Assembly: GCA_018114805.1 (NCBI GenBank)
Contig: CP073042.1
Coordinates: forward strand, 2,604,001-2,668,000
Reading direction: 5' to 3'
DNA length: 64,000 nucleotides
From: Candidatus Streptomyces philanthi
GTDB lineage: Bacteria > Actinomycetota > Actinomycetes > Streptomycetales > Streptomycetaceae
The position numbers and the translations under genes are program-made. The first letter of the stretch is position 1. Each line of letters begins with the position of its first letter. Of the stretch, positions 30,301 to 39,206 are shown in pieces. The notes under the pieces were generated by a model. That model ran no database searches and was not told where the DNA came from. It saw nothing but the letters and a program-made list of their open reading frames with translations.

Positions 30301-30356
30301 TGGGGTGAGGTGGTGGGGGCCGGCGACGCGCCGGCCCGACCGGGGTGTGAGGAGCC

Positions 30357-30644
30357 TTACACCCCGTCTTCCTGGGTCTGGTGGGCCACCAGGCGCTCCT
30401 TGGCGCGGTCCACCTTGACGAGGATCTGCTCAGACATGGCGTCCCGCTGCTTGCGCAGCACCACGAAGCTCAGCGGTGCCGACACCACGATCGCCAGGAG
30501 CAGCACCCACAGCAGGTTGGAGTCGCCCAGACCGGACGGCAGGACGCCGAAGTGGACCAGGCCCGACAGGGCCAGGAAGCAACCGACGAAGATGCCCAGA
30601 CGCATGGCAGTGTAGCGGAGCGTGGCGCTCGACGTGAGGGACAC
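30357..30644 (-). CDS. DUF4229 small membrane protein
   Basis: 95 residues, intact. MSLTSSATLRYTAMRLGIFV runs into two transmembrane helices (GIFVGCFLALSGLVHFGVL and LLWVLLLAIVVSAPLSFVVL) and a charged cytoplasmic tail (LRKQRDAMSEQILVKVDRAK). The pattern matches the DUF4229 family, function unknown, often found near mqnE in Streptomyces. No partner overlaps it. Confidence 0.75.
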   Translation of the reverse strand: MSLTSSATLRYTAMRLGIFVGCFLALSGLVHFGVLPSGLGDSNLLWVLLLAIVVSAPLSFVVLRKQRDAMSEQILVKVDRAKERLVAHQTQEDGV

Positions 30645-30776
30645 GGCTGGTCTTCTTTCTCCCGGGGGTGCTGCGGTATCGGCCGGATGGTGTTCGCCTG
30701 CCCTTCTAGTGAATCACGTCAAAAAAGCGCCGTGGGAGGCGGCTCCACCGTCCGTCGCCGGCCCGGCCTCCGAAGC

Positions 30777-31297
30777 TCAGTCCAGCCGCTGCCACATGAA
30801 GATGTCGTCCCGGTAGTCGTCCTCCGCCACCCTGATCGACTCGGGCACGCGGCCGACCTCTTTGAAACCGACCGTGGCGTAGAAGGCGTCCACCCCCGTG
30901 CGGCCACGCACCTGCAGGCGCAGCGAGGCGAGGCCCAGGTCACGCGCCATGTCGATGGCCTCGCGCAGCATGGCCTTGCCGTGTCCGCCGCCCTGGAGGG
31001 ACGGGTGGATCATCACGAGGGTCAGCGTGGCCCAGTGCGTCATCAGCCGCGGTGCTGGTCGGAGGCGATGAACACGGTGCCGGCCAGTCGCCCGTCGGCG
31101 TATGCCGCCAGCATCCGCACCTCGCCCCGGCGCACGGTGTCGAGCTGGCGCTCGGCCGCGGGGCGGACGTCGCCGTCCGCGACGGTCGGCACGAAGCCGA
31201 CGGCGCCGCCCGCGTTGGTCACGTCGACCCACAGCCGCACCAGTTCGTCCTGGAGGGCGGGGGTCAGCTCGGGATCGCGTTCATAGGTAAGGGTCAT
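30777..31297 (-). pseudogene. GNAT-family N-acetyltransferase, frameshifted
   Basis: The ATG at 31297 begins MTLTYERDPELTPALQDELV, RMLAAYADGRLAGTVFIASD. One-base loss or gain near 31045 shifts the frame, and the rest reads THWATLTLVMIHPSLQGGGH, GKAMLREAIDMARDLGLASL, where HPSLQGGGHGKAML is the acetyl-CoA motif A, to VGFKEVGRVPE and the stop at 30777. About 170 residues when corrected. Substrate unknown. Confidence 0.78.
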
Positions 31298-31522
31298 TTC
31301 TGGATCTTAGCCATTACCTGTCGCGAGGCGCACCCCTCCGCTGATGTGACGCACGCGGCACCGACCGCCCGTGACCAGTGCGGGGGCCGCCGTTCCGGAT
31401 ACGACGGCGCGGGACGGGTGGGCCAGGCTCAGACGCGACCGCCCGCGACACCGCGCGGGGGCGACGTCGCGGGCGGCGACGGACGGGCTCGGCTCCACGG
31501 GGTCGGGGCCGTTGAGACCTGG

Positions 31523-32713
31523 TCAGAGGCGCATCGGCTGGGGCGCGTCGCGGCGGGCCGGGTCGGGGCCCTCGTACTCGCGCAGGATCTCATAGCGCGT
31601 GTTGCGCTCGACCGGGCGGAAGCCGGCGTCCCGGATCAGGTCGAGGATGTCCTCGCGGGTCAGCTTGTCGGGGGTGCCGTAGTTGTCCGCGTCGTGCGTG
31701 ATCTTGTACTCGACGACCGAGCCGTCCATGTCGTCGGCGCCGTGCTGAAGGGCCAACTGGGCGGTCTGCACACCGTGCATCACCCAGAACACCTTCACGT
31801 GCGGCACGTTGTCGAACAGCAGCCGCGAGACCGCGAAGGTCTTCAGCGCCTCGGCGCCGGTGGCCATGGTGGTGCGGGCCTGCAGCCGGTTGCGGACCTT
31901 GCCGTCTTTCACGTCCACGAAGTCGTGCTGGTAGCGCAGCGGGATGAAGACCTGGAAGCCGCCGGTCTCGTCCTGGAGTTCACGCAGCCGCAGCACGTGG
32001 TCCACCCGGTGGCGGGGCTCCTCGATGTGCCCGTACAGCATCGTGCACGGGGTCTTGAGGCCCTTCTCGTGCGCCAGGCGGTGGATACGGGACCAGTCCT
32101 CCCAGTGGGTGTCGTGGTCCACGATGTGCTGCCTGACCTCCCAGTCGAAGACCTCGGCACCGCCGCCGGTGAGCGATTCGAGGCCGGCGTCGATCAGCTC
32201 GTCCAGGATCTCGGAGGCGGAGAGCCCGGAGATCTTCTCGAAGTGCTGGATCTCGGTGGCCGTGAAGCACTTGAGGGAGACCTGCGGCAGGGCCTCCTTC
32301 AGCGCCCGCAGCGAGCGCGGGTAGTAGCGCCAGGGCAGGGTCGGGTGCAGGCCGTTGACGATGTGCAGCTCGGTGAGGTTCTCCGCCTCCATCGCCTTGG
32401 CCAGCCGCACGGCCTCCTCGATGCGCATCGTGTACGCGTCCTTCTCGCCCGGCTTGCGCTGGAAGGAGCAGTACGCGCACGAGGCCGTGCACACGTTGGT
32501 CATGTTGAGGTGGCGGTTGACGTTGAAGTGGACGACGTCACCGTTCTTGCGGGTGCGCACCTCATGGGCGAGGCCGCCGAGCCAGGCCAGGTCATCCGAC
32601 GCGTACAGGGCGATGCCGTCCTCGCGCGCCAGCCGCTCCCCGGCGCGGATCTTCTGCTCCAGCTCCCGCTTGAGCCCCGCGTCATTCGCTGACACGGCCA
32701 TAGACCCAGCCAT
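31523..32713 (-). CDS. mqnE: Aminofutalosine synthase (MqnE)
   Basis: Radical SAM enzyme joining 3-enolpyruvoylbenzoate to adenosine, the second step of the futalosine pathway. 396 residues, intact. Cluster motif CTASCAYC in NVNRHLNMTNVCTASC; also LHIVNGLHPTLPWRYYP, TATEIQHFEKISGLS and FIPLRYQHDF, characteristic of MqnE. Together with mqnA and mqnC this provides three core pathway enzymes in the window; mqnB and mqnD are not here. Confidence 0.96.
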   Translation of the reverse strand: MAGSMAVSANDAGLKRELEQKIRAGERLAREDGIALYASDDLAWLGGLAHEVRTRKNGDVVHFNVNRHLNMTNVCTASCAYCSFQRKPGEKDAYTMRIEEAVRLAKAMEAENLTELHIVNGLHPTLPWRYYPRSLRALKEALPQVSLKCFTATEIQHFEKISGLSASEILDELIDAGLESLTGGGAEVFDWEVRQHIVDHDTHWEDWSRIHRLAHEKGLKTPCTMLYGHIEEPRHRVDHVLRLRELQDETGGFQVFIPLRYQHDFVDVKDGKVRNRLQARTTMATGAEALKTFAVSRLLFDNVPHVKVFWVMHGVQTAQLALQHGADDMDGSVVEYKITHDADNYGTPDKLTREDILDLIRDAGFRPVERNTRYEILREYEGPDPARRDAPQPMRL

Positions 32714-32848
32714 CCGGCGCCTCCCCTATACTTCTGTCCATCGGGCTGCACCGAGCGTACTCCCCGCCGCGCGCGCCCCACCCGCCCTGCTCACACCAGC
32801 GGCGGGCGATGGGTGGGGTGCGGCACGTTTGGCCCCCCGGGCGCGCGG

Positions 32849-33304
32849 TCACACGTCCTCGGGCAGCTCCCCGACCCGGTTCTCCCACTTGGTGGAGAGC
32901 ACGATCGTGGTGCGCGTGCGCGAGACGCCGGTGGTGCCGGACAGGCGGCGGATGGTGCGTTCCAGGTCGTCCACGTCGCCGGCGCGGACCTTGAGCATGT
33001 ACGAGTCGTCGCCCGCGATGAACCAGCAGTCCTCGATCTCCGCGAGGTCGCGCAGCCGGTCGGCCACGTCCTCGTGGTCCACCGCGTCGGAGAGCTGGAT
33101 ACCGATGAGCGCCGTCACGCCGAGGCAGAGCGAGGCGGAGTCGACGGTCGCGCGGTAACCGGTGATCACCCCGGCCGCCTCCAGGCGGTTGATCCGGTCC
33201 GTGACGCTGGGCCCGGACAGACCCACGAGCCGCCCCAGCTCCGCGTACGAGGCCCGACCGTTCTCCCGCAGGGCCTGGATGAGTTGCCTGTCCACCGCAT
33301 CCAT
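32849..33304 (-). CDS. Lrp/AsnC-family transcriptional regulator
   Basis: 151 residues from the ATG at 33302-33304 (MDAVDRQLIQALRENGRASY). Winged helix-turn-helix AELGRLVGLSGPSVTDRINR, linker, then the RAM ligand domain with LIGIQLSDA and CWFIAGDDSYMLKVRA. The frame is intact. Lrp regulators usually respond to amino acids and often act on themselves or a divergent neighbour; here the divergent gene is the 45-residue basic protein. No ligand can be read from the sequence. Confidence 0.9.
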   Translation of the reverse strand: MDAVDRQLIQALRENGRASYAELGRLVGLSGPSVTDRINRLEAAGVITGYRATVDSASLCLGVTALIGIQLSDAVDHEDVADRLRDLAEIEDCWFIAGDDSYMLKVRAGDVDDLERTIRRLSGTTGVSRTRTTIVLSTKWENRVGELPEDV

Positions 33305-33352
33305 GTGACGGCACGCACCTTTCAAAGTTCTGCGATCAAGAAGGTTTGGGTG

Positions 33353-33358
33353 TAGAAT
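33353..33358 (+). promoter_or_regulatory. Possible -10 box (TAGAAT) between lrp and the small basic gene
   Basis: TGTAGAAT fits an extended -10, about 84 bases before the TTG start at 33442, but no good -35 is seen at the expected spacing. Low confidence. Confidence 0.35.
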
Positions 33359-33441
33359 CTAAGGCATGCAGGGCGCGATGTCCTGTGGATCTCTAGCTGA
33401 ACTACCTCAATCAACGACGATTCTTCAGGAGTGAGCTACCC

Positions 33442-33579
33442 TTGTACACGATCGAGATGGCTTATGCCCGCATGCGTGAGCTGCAGGAGCTGGCCAACCG
33501 CTCGCGTGCTCAGCAGGCTGCGCAGCAGCAGCGCGAGACCTCGGCCAAGGCCCACAAGGGCCGGGCCAAGAAGCGCTGA
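33442..33579 (+). CDS. Small basic protein, 45 residues
   Basis: TTG start at 33442 with GGAGTGAG upstream: VYTIEMAYARMRELQELANR, then a Gln-rich helix (AQQAAQQQRE) and a basic tail (AKAHKGRAKKR) before TGA at 33577. One continuous amphipathic helix with a Lys/Arg end suggests binding to nucleic acid or ribosome, but I have no family assignment. It is divergent from lrp and has normal codon use, so probably expressed. The following 240 bases to ubiX are empty. Confidence 0.6.
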   Translation: MYTIEMAYARMRELQELANRSRAQQAAQQQRETSAKAHKGRAKKR

Positions 33580-33818
33580 CTCCAGCCGCACCGCATCGAC
33601 CCGATGCGGCCTGACGCCCGGCGTCAGGCTCGCGCACTCCGGCGCCCACGCGTCCCGCCGGAGCCGCGCCCTCAGCAGGACGCGTCACAGCGGCAGGGCA
33701 CGGGGCAGCACCAACCCCCCGGCCTGCCGCTTCTCCATGTCCAGGGCCCGCCCCGCGACGCCCGTACGCGCCGCCGGCGCGCATCCCGACGCATCGACAC
33801 CGGCACCCCGCCGCGGCG

Positions 33819-34553
33819 CTACCCCGCACGGCGCGAACCACTGGCACCACCGAGTTCCCCCTCCCACCGGCGGTAGAGCGCGTGCGGCACCCCCGCCGCG
33901 TCCAGCGCCCGCCCAGCGACGAAGTCCACCAGTTCCTGGATGTGCCTCGCCCCCGCGTAGAACGCCGGCGAGGCGGGCAGCACCACGGCGCCCGCCTCGT
34001 CGAGCGTGACCAGGTGCCGGAGCGTCTGCCCGGTCAGCGGGGACTCGCGCAGCGCGACGACCAGCGGCCGGCGCTCCTTGAGCGTCACGCTCGCCGCCCG
34101 CTGCAACAGGTCCTTCGAGAGCCCGAGCGCGACGCCGGCCACGCCCGCCGTGCTCGCCGGGACGATGATCATTCCCTGGGCCGGGTACGAGCCGGACGAC
34201 GGGCCCGCGGCCAGGTCACCAGCGGTCCAATAGCGCACGTCGGCGGTCTTGTCGAGGGCACCGTCGGCGCTCTCGGCGGCGAGTGGGCGCACCTCGTCGG
34301 CGAACGCGTCTGCGCTGCCGTCGGCGCCCCGCGCCAGCCAGCGGACCAGGTCGGCGCGCCAGTGCGCGTCGCGGAAGGAGATGCCGGTCTCGTCGAGCAG
34401 GGTGAGCCGGGCGGCGCGGCTGATGACCAGGTCAACGGGCTCGCCCGCGCGCAGCAGCGCGCGGATCACGGAGGCCGCGTAGGGCGTGCCGGAGGCGCCG
34501 GACACCCCCACGATCCAGGGTCGGCGCTGGGGTGCGGGTTGGAGTCGTTCCAC
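33819..34553 (-). CDS. UbiX-type flavin prenyltransferase (MqnM-like)
   Basis: Makes prenylated FMN, the cofactor of UbiD decarboxylases, from FMN and dimethylallyl phosphate. 244 residues, intact. FMN-binding VGVSGASGTPYAASVIRALL, then MIIVPASTAGVAGVALGLS and the phosphate-binding KERRPLVVALRESPL. The C-terminal YAGARHIQELVDFVAGRALD is typical. With the UbiA- and UbiD-type genes directly upstream on the same strand it forms the late menaquinone trio (MqnP/MqnL/MqnM in the futalosine pathway). The gap to the UbiA-type gene is 250 bases, so it may have its own promoter. Confidence 0.92.
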   Translation of the reverse strand: MERLQPAPQRRPWIVGVSGASGTPYAASVIRALLRAGEPVDLVISRAARLTLLDETGISFRDAHWRADLVRWLARGADGSADAFADEVRPLAAESADGALDKTADVRYWTAGDLAAGPSSGSYPAQGMIIVPASTAGVAGVALGLSKDLLQRAASVTLKERRPLVVALRESPLTGQTLRHLVTLDEAGAVVLPASPAFYAGARHIQELVDFVAGRALDAAGVPHALYRRWEGELGGASGSRRAG

Positions 34554-34803
34554 GGACCGAGCCTATCCGGCACCCCGCGGCGCCCATCCGGCCGCCGGTG
34601 CCCCGGCTCTTCCCGGGACGCCGCCGACGGTCCCGGGGCCGGGCAGGCCCGGGAAACGGCGCCCCCGGGGGTGGATGCGCCCCCGGATCGGCGGGCGCAC
34701 CTGGGCAGTCGCACGCCCCAGGGCGGCCCCGACCCGGGCGCCCGCGCGCCCCACCGCCGCCTTGTACCGAGACCCGCCCCAGGCCTCGCCCCCGGCCCGT
34801 GGC

Positions 34804-35727
34804 TCAGAGCGTCAGGCCGCGTACGAACAGGTCGGCCAGCGTGCACACGAAGAGCACGATCCCGATGACGCCGTTGACGGTCAAGAACGCGCGGTTGAGC
34901 CGGGACAGGTCGTGCGGACGCACGATGGAGTGCTCGTAGACGAACGCCACCGCCACGATCGCCAGGCCCACCCAGAACAGCGCGCCCGCGTCCGTCGCCA
35001 GCGCGTACCAGACCAGCAGTCCCATCGTCACGACGTGGCTGCCGCGCGCGCCGTACAGCGCCGCCGGGATGCCGAACCGCGCCGGGACCGACTTCACGCC
35101 GTGCGCCCGGTCGGCCGCCACGTCCTGGCAGCCGAAGATCAGGTCGAAGCCGCCGATCCACACGCCGACCGCGAGGCCGAGTATCACCGCGTCCCACGAC
35201 CACGACCCGGTCACCGCGAGCCACGCCCCGATCGGGCCGATGGCCTGGGCGAGGCCGAGGATGGCGTGCGGGAAGTTCGTGAACCGCTTCCCGTACGGAT
35301 AGACCACCATCGGCACCACCGCGACCGGCGCGAGCGCCAGGCACAGCGGGTTGAGCAGCGCGGCGGCGCCCAGGAAGAACACGAGCGCAACCAGCGCGCC
35401 GGTCCACGCCGAGCGCACCGAGACCGCCCCGGTGACCAGTTCGCGCCCGGCCGTGCGCGGGTTACGCGCGTCGATCTCGCGGTCGATGATGCGGTTGGCG
35501 GCCATGGCTAAGGTCCGCAGCCCCACGATCGCCAGCGTCACCAGGAACAGCGTGCCCCAGTGGATGTTCTCGTCCTCGCCGTACATCGCGGTCAGCGCCG
35601 CGATGTACGCGAAGGGCAGCGCGAAGACCGAGTGCTCGATCATCACCAGCCGCAGGAACGCCTTGACCTTGCCGGGTGGGACGGGCTCGGGCCCGATGAC
35701 TTCCGACGTTGCCGATTCAGCACTCAT
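34804..35727 (-). CDS. UbiA-type prenyltransferase (MqnP-like)
   Basis: Integral membrane enzyme attaching the polyprenyl chain to 1,4-dihydroxy-6-naphthoate. 307 residues, intact. The two Asp-rich motifs that bind Mg-diphosphate are AANRIIDREIDARNP and FGCQDVAADRAHGVKS. About eight to nine transmembrane helices. It begins nine bases after the UbiD-type stop, so the two are almost certainly cotranscribed. Assignment to the futalosine pathway follows from the neighbouring mqn genes. Confidence 0.92.
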   Translation of the reverse strand: MSAESATSEVIGPEPVPPGKVKAFLRLVMIEHSVFALPFAYIAALTAMYGEDENIHWGTLFLVTLAIVGLRTLAMAANRIIDREIDARNPRTAGRELVTGAVSVRSAWTGALVALVFFLGAAALLNPLCLALAPVAVVPMVVYPYGKRFTNFPHAILGLAQAIGPIGAWLAVTGSWSWDAVILGLAVGVWIGGFDLIFGCQDVAADRAHGVKSVPARFGIPAALYGARGSHVVTMGLLVWYALATDAGALFWVGLAIVAVAFVYEHSIVRPHDLSRLNRAFLTVNGVIGIVLFVCTLADLFVRGLTL

Positions 35728-35735
35728 GGGGGGCC

Positions 35736-37187
35736 TCAGAGGCCGTACTCCTTCCAGCGGCGGGTGACCTTGTCAGCCGTGCCGGGGTCCGACTCGACCA
35801 TCTCCGGCCAGCCACCGTCACGCGTGTACCCCTCTTCGGGCAGCTTGCGCGTCGCGTCGATGCCCGCCTTGCCACCCCAGAACTTCTGGTACGAGGCGTG
35901 GTCGAGGTGGTCGACTGGGCCCTCGACGACGGTCAGGTCGCGGGCGTAGTCGGTGTTGCCGAGGGCGCGCCAGGCGACCTCGTGCAGGTCGTGCACGTCG
36001 CAGTCGGCGTCGACCACGACGATGAGCTTGGTGAGCGACATCATGTGCGCGCCCCAGACGGCGTGCATCACCTTCTGCGCGTGCTTGGGGTAGCGCTTGT
36101 CGATGGAGACGATCGCGCAGTTGTGGAAGCCGCCCGACTCCGGCAGGTGGTAGTCTACGATATCCGGGACCACGATCTTGAGCAGCGGCAGGAAGAACCG
36201 CTCTGTGGCGCGGCCCAGCGGCCCGTCCTCCGTCGGCGGCCGGCCCACCACGATGGACTGGAGCAGCGGCCGCCGGCGCATCGTGATGGTGTCGATGGTC
36301 AGTGCCGGGAAGTCCTCCTGCGGCGTGTAGAAGCCGGTGTGGTCGCCGAACGGCCCCTCCGGCAGCGTCTTGCCCGGCTCCAGCCAGCCTTCGATGACCA
36401 CCTCGGAGTGAGCCGGCACCTGGAGCGGGACCGTCTTGCAGTCCACCATCTCGATCCGCTTGCCGCGCAGGAACCCGGCGAACAGGTACTCGTCGATGTC
36501 GCCCGGCAGCGGGGCCGTGGAGGCGTACGTCACGGCCGGCGGCGTGCCGAAGGCGATCGCCACCGGCAGCCGTTCACCGCGCCGGGCGGCGACCTGGTAG
36601 TGGTTGGTGCTGTCCTTGTGGATCTGCCAGTGCATCCCGATGGTGCGCTTGTCGTGCCGCTGGAGCCGGTACAGGCCCAGGTTGCGCACGCCGGTCTCGG
36701 GGTGCTTGGTGTGAGTCAGGCCCAGGTTGAAGAACGAGCCGCCGTCGCCGGGCCAGGTGAACAGCGCCGGCAGCAGGTCCAGGTCAATCTGGTCCCCGGT
36801 CAGGACGACCTCGTGCACCGGCGCGTCCTTGACCTTCTTCGGCGGCACGTGGGTCATCCCGGCTAGCTTGCCGAACGCCTCGCGCACGCCGGTGAAGCCG
36901 ATCGGCAGTTCCGGCTTGAGCAGCCCGCCGATCTTCTCGCTGATCTCCTGGTACGACGTCAGACCGAGCGCTTTCAGCAGCCTGCGGTCGGTGCCGAAGA
37001 CGTTCATGGCCAGCGGCATCGCCGAGCCCTTGACGTTCTCGAACAGCAGCGCGGGGCCGCCGGCCTTCTGCACCCGGTCGACGATCTCCCCGACTTCCAG
37101 ATACGGGTCGACTTCGGCCTTAATGCGCTTCAGGTCACCGTCACGCTCCAGCGCCCGCAGCAGCGAGCGGAGATCGTCATAAGCCAT
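35736..37187 (-). CDS. UbiD-type menaquinone biosynthesis decarboxylase (MqnL-like)
   Basis: Prenylated-FMN-dependent decarboxylase acting late in futalosine-pathway menaquinone synthesis. 483 residues, intact. MAYDDLRSLLRALERDGDLK start; cofactor/metal region HWQIHKDSTNHYQVAARRGE; catalytic E in EGPFGDHTGFYTPQEDFPAL; PESGGFHNCAIVSIDKRYP near the C-terminus. First gene of the UbiD-UbiA unit, with ubiX downstream. Confidence 0.94.
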   Translation of the reverse strand: MAYDDLRSLLRALERDGDLKRIKAEVDPYLEVGEIVDRVQKAGGPALLFENVKGSAMPLAMNVFGTDRRLLKALGLTSYQEISEKIGGLLKPELPIGFTGVREAFGKLAGMTHVPPKKVKDAPVHEVVLTGDQIDLDLLPALFTWPGDGGSFFNLGLTHTKHPETGVRNLGLYRLQRHDKRTIGMHWQIHKDSTNHYQVAARRGERLPVAIAFGTPPAVTYASTAPLPGDIDEYLFAGFLRGKRIEMVDCKTVPLQVPAHSEVVIEGWLEPGKTLPEGPFGDHTGFYTPQEDFPALTIDTITMRRRPLLQSIVVGRPPTEDGPLGRATERFFLPLLKIVVPDIVDYHLPESGGFHNCAIVSIDKRYPKHAQKVMHAVWGAHMMSLTKLIVVVDADCDVHDLHEVAWRALGNTDYARDLTVVEGPVDHLDHASYQKFWGGKAGIDATRKLPEEGYTRDGGWPEMVESDPGTADKVTRRWKEYGL

Positions 37188-37286
37188 GCGGTCCAGTATC
37201 CGACACGGACTACCCTGGACACGTCACTGGGGCATCGTTCCCAGCACACCGCAACCCGCCGCGACATCTTCGAGGGAGCCCCCCGC

Positions 37287-37766
37287 ATGCTCAGGTATCT
37301 GCCGTTCCTGCTGATCCTGGCGCTGTGGATCTACGCGTTCATCGACTGCCTGAACACCCCCGAGAACGAGGTCCGCAAGCTGCCCAAGGTGGCGTGGGTC
37401 ATCATCGTGCTGCTCTTCGGCGAGGTGTTGATCGGTCCCATAGCCTGGTTGACGGTGGGCCGCCCGCGCAAGGCGGTCGGCGGCGCGGGCCGTGGCGGAG
37501 CCGGCGGCGGCATCGCCGGGGCGTTCGGCGGCCGGCGCGGTGGCGGCGGTTGGGTCGCCCCGGACGACAACCCCGAGTTCCTCAAGTCGCTGCGCAAGGA
37601 CCCGCGACCGGACGACGCGACGGGCCCCGGTTCCCCATCGTCCCCCGACGCCGGCGCGGACTCCGGTCCGGGCTCGGCCCCAGGGACCGAGTCCGGCGCC
37701 GCCGACCGCAAGCCCGAGGCCGACCGCCGCGACGACGAGGGCCCCCAGGGGCCGCAGCGCGGCTGA
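37287..37766 (+). CDS. PLDc_N-domain membrane protein
   Basis: 159 residues. The first 60 carry two hydrophobic helices (LPFLLILALWIYAFIDCLNT and VAWVIIVLLFGEVLIGPIAW) with the P/ENEVRKLPK loop of the phospholipase-D-nuclease N-terminal family, which lacks the nuclease itself. A Gly-rich stretch and an acidic, Pro/Asp-rich tail follow. Intact. Role unknown; such proteins are thought to be membrane adaptors. Confidence 0.8.
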   Translation: MLRYLPFLLILALWIYAFIDCLNTPENEVRKLPKVAWVIIVLLFGEVLIGPIAWLTVGRPRKAVGGAGRGGAGGGIAGAFGGRRGGGGWVAPDDNPEFLKSLRKDPRPDDATGPGSPSSPDAGADSGPGSAPGTESGAADRKPEADRRDDEGPQGPQRG

Positions 37767-37777
37767 GCCGCACCGCC

Positions 37778-38926
37778 TCACAGGCCCGCCGGGGCGCGGT
37801 CCGCGCGTGGCTGGTCCCCGGGTCGCGCCACGACGCCCCGGGTCACCACCGCCGTGGTGCTCGTCACCGCGCCGGCCTGGGGCGTGTCGCAGTTCTCGCG
37901 GGCCGCGCCGGGCGCCTTCTCCGGGTCAACCAGGACGACCCGTACGCCGAGCAGCCGCAGGCTGTCCCGATCGAACAGCCACTCGTCGCGCTCGCCCGTC
38001 ACGTCGTCGACCCGGGCCACCGCGACGCCGCGCCGGCCGACGGCGTCCACCGCGTCCCGGATCACGACCACGTCGGGGATGCGGGCCGCCGCCCGGTACA
38101 GCGCCGCCTCCATCGCGGGCGGCAGCACCGTCTCGGCCAGCATCCCGCCGACCGTACGGAACACCTCCTGGTCGCCGGAGCGGCCGGCCGGCCCGGCCGC
38201 GTCCAGGGTGCGCAGCAGCGCGGCCGGATCGCGCGGCAGCCGCTGGAGGTGGCGGAAGGCCGTCGAGGTGGGGCCCGGCGCGTCCGGGTCGAGCCTGATC
38301 CGCTCGCCGGGGTACTGCTCGCTGCGCAGCAGTCCGGCCCGGGAGCCGTCCACCGAGCGCCAGATCTGACGCTGCCTCAGCGGCTCGACGAAGGCGCACG
38401 CCGACTCGTCACCGGAGTCCGCCGCCACCGCGCTCCTGGAGCGCACGTAGGTGAACTCGCCGTCCCGGGGGCGGAAGCCACGGTCGCGCTCGGCGGCCGT
38501 GGCGGCGCGGGCGAGTAACTCCGGCGCCCCGTCCCTCTCGTCGCCTCCGCCGTGCGCGCCCGGCGCGTACGTGCTGCTCGCCGGCGGCCCGGTGGTGTGC
38601 CGTGGGCGCCCGAGCTGGTGCCCGTCCGATCTGCCGTCGAGCGAGGGGGCGATGCTGGAGATGACCTGGGCGACCATCGCGACGGCCACCACGGGCCCGG
38701 CGATGTCAGGCCCGAACAGCCGGGCCAGCCGCGAGCGCGCGGGCGGCTCGGCCGCCATGGGAGGCGCGGGGCCGTCCGCCACGCCCGACTCGGCCGGGGC
38801 GGAGCCGGGGTCGGCCGGCGCGGGCCCGGAGCCGGCCGGCTCGCTCGGCGCGGGCTCCGGCGCGCTCGGCGTCGGTTCCGGCTCCGGCTCGGTCGGCGTG
38901 TCGGCCCCAGCCCCTCGCGTGCGCAT
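37778..38926 (-). CDS. CU044_5270-family membrane protein
   Basis: About 382 residues from the ATG at 38924-38926 with GAGGGG upstream. A Glu/Pro/Ala-rich cytoplasmic head, one transmembrane helix (GPVVAVAMVAQVISSIAP), then an exported domain with EFTYVRSRSAVA, GPTSTAFRHLQRLPRDPAAL, VFRTVGGMLAETVLPPAMEA, ALYRAAARIPDVVVIRDAVD and DEWLFDRDSLRLLGVRVVLV. This matches the CU044_5270 family, usually encoded next to ECF sigma factors. It is intact, unlike its paralogue at 39207-40227, with which it shares the YRAAARIP and VDAxGRxGVAVAR motifs. Confidence 0.78.
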   Translation of the reverse strand: MRTRGAGADTPTEPEPEPTPSAPEPAPSEPAGSGPAPADPGSAPAESGVADGPAPPMAAEPPARSRLARLFGPDIAGPVVAVAMVAQVISSIAPSLDGRSDGHQLGRPRHTTGPPASSTYAPGAHGGGDERDGAPELLARAATAAERDRGFRPRDGEFTYVRSRSAVAADSGDESACAFVEPLRQRQIWRSVDGSRAGLLRSEQYPGERIRLDPDAPGPTSTAFRHLQRLPRDPAALLRTLDAAGPAGRSGDQEVFRTVGGMLAETVLPPAMEAALYRAAARIPDVVVIRDAVDAVGRRGVAVARVDDVTGERDEWLFDRDSLRLLGVRVVLVDPEKAPGAARENCDTPQAGAVTSTTAVVTRGVVARPGDQPRADRAPAGL

Positions 38927-39206
38927 CGGTTCCCCTCTTCCACGGGCCGGGCCCCGGCGCGGCCCAGCTCTCCCCGCGCTCGCGACCGGGCCCGAACACC
39001 GGCGTGTGTCGCCGCGCCGCCCCCGTACGGTCGACGACGGACACGGGCGGGCCCCGGTGCCCGTCCTGGACGGGGCGTCGCCGCGTGAGCCGGCGCGCCG
39101 CGACACTCCGCGCGCCCCCTAGAAGGGGACGCGCCAGGGGCGGCCGTGGTTGTGCGGGTGAGCCGAGGAGCGTGCGGGCGGCACGTGGTCCCGGCGGCCG
39201 ACTAGA

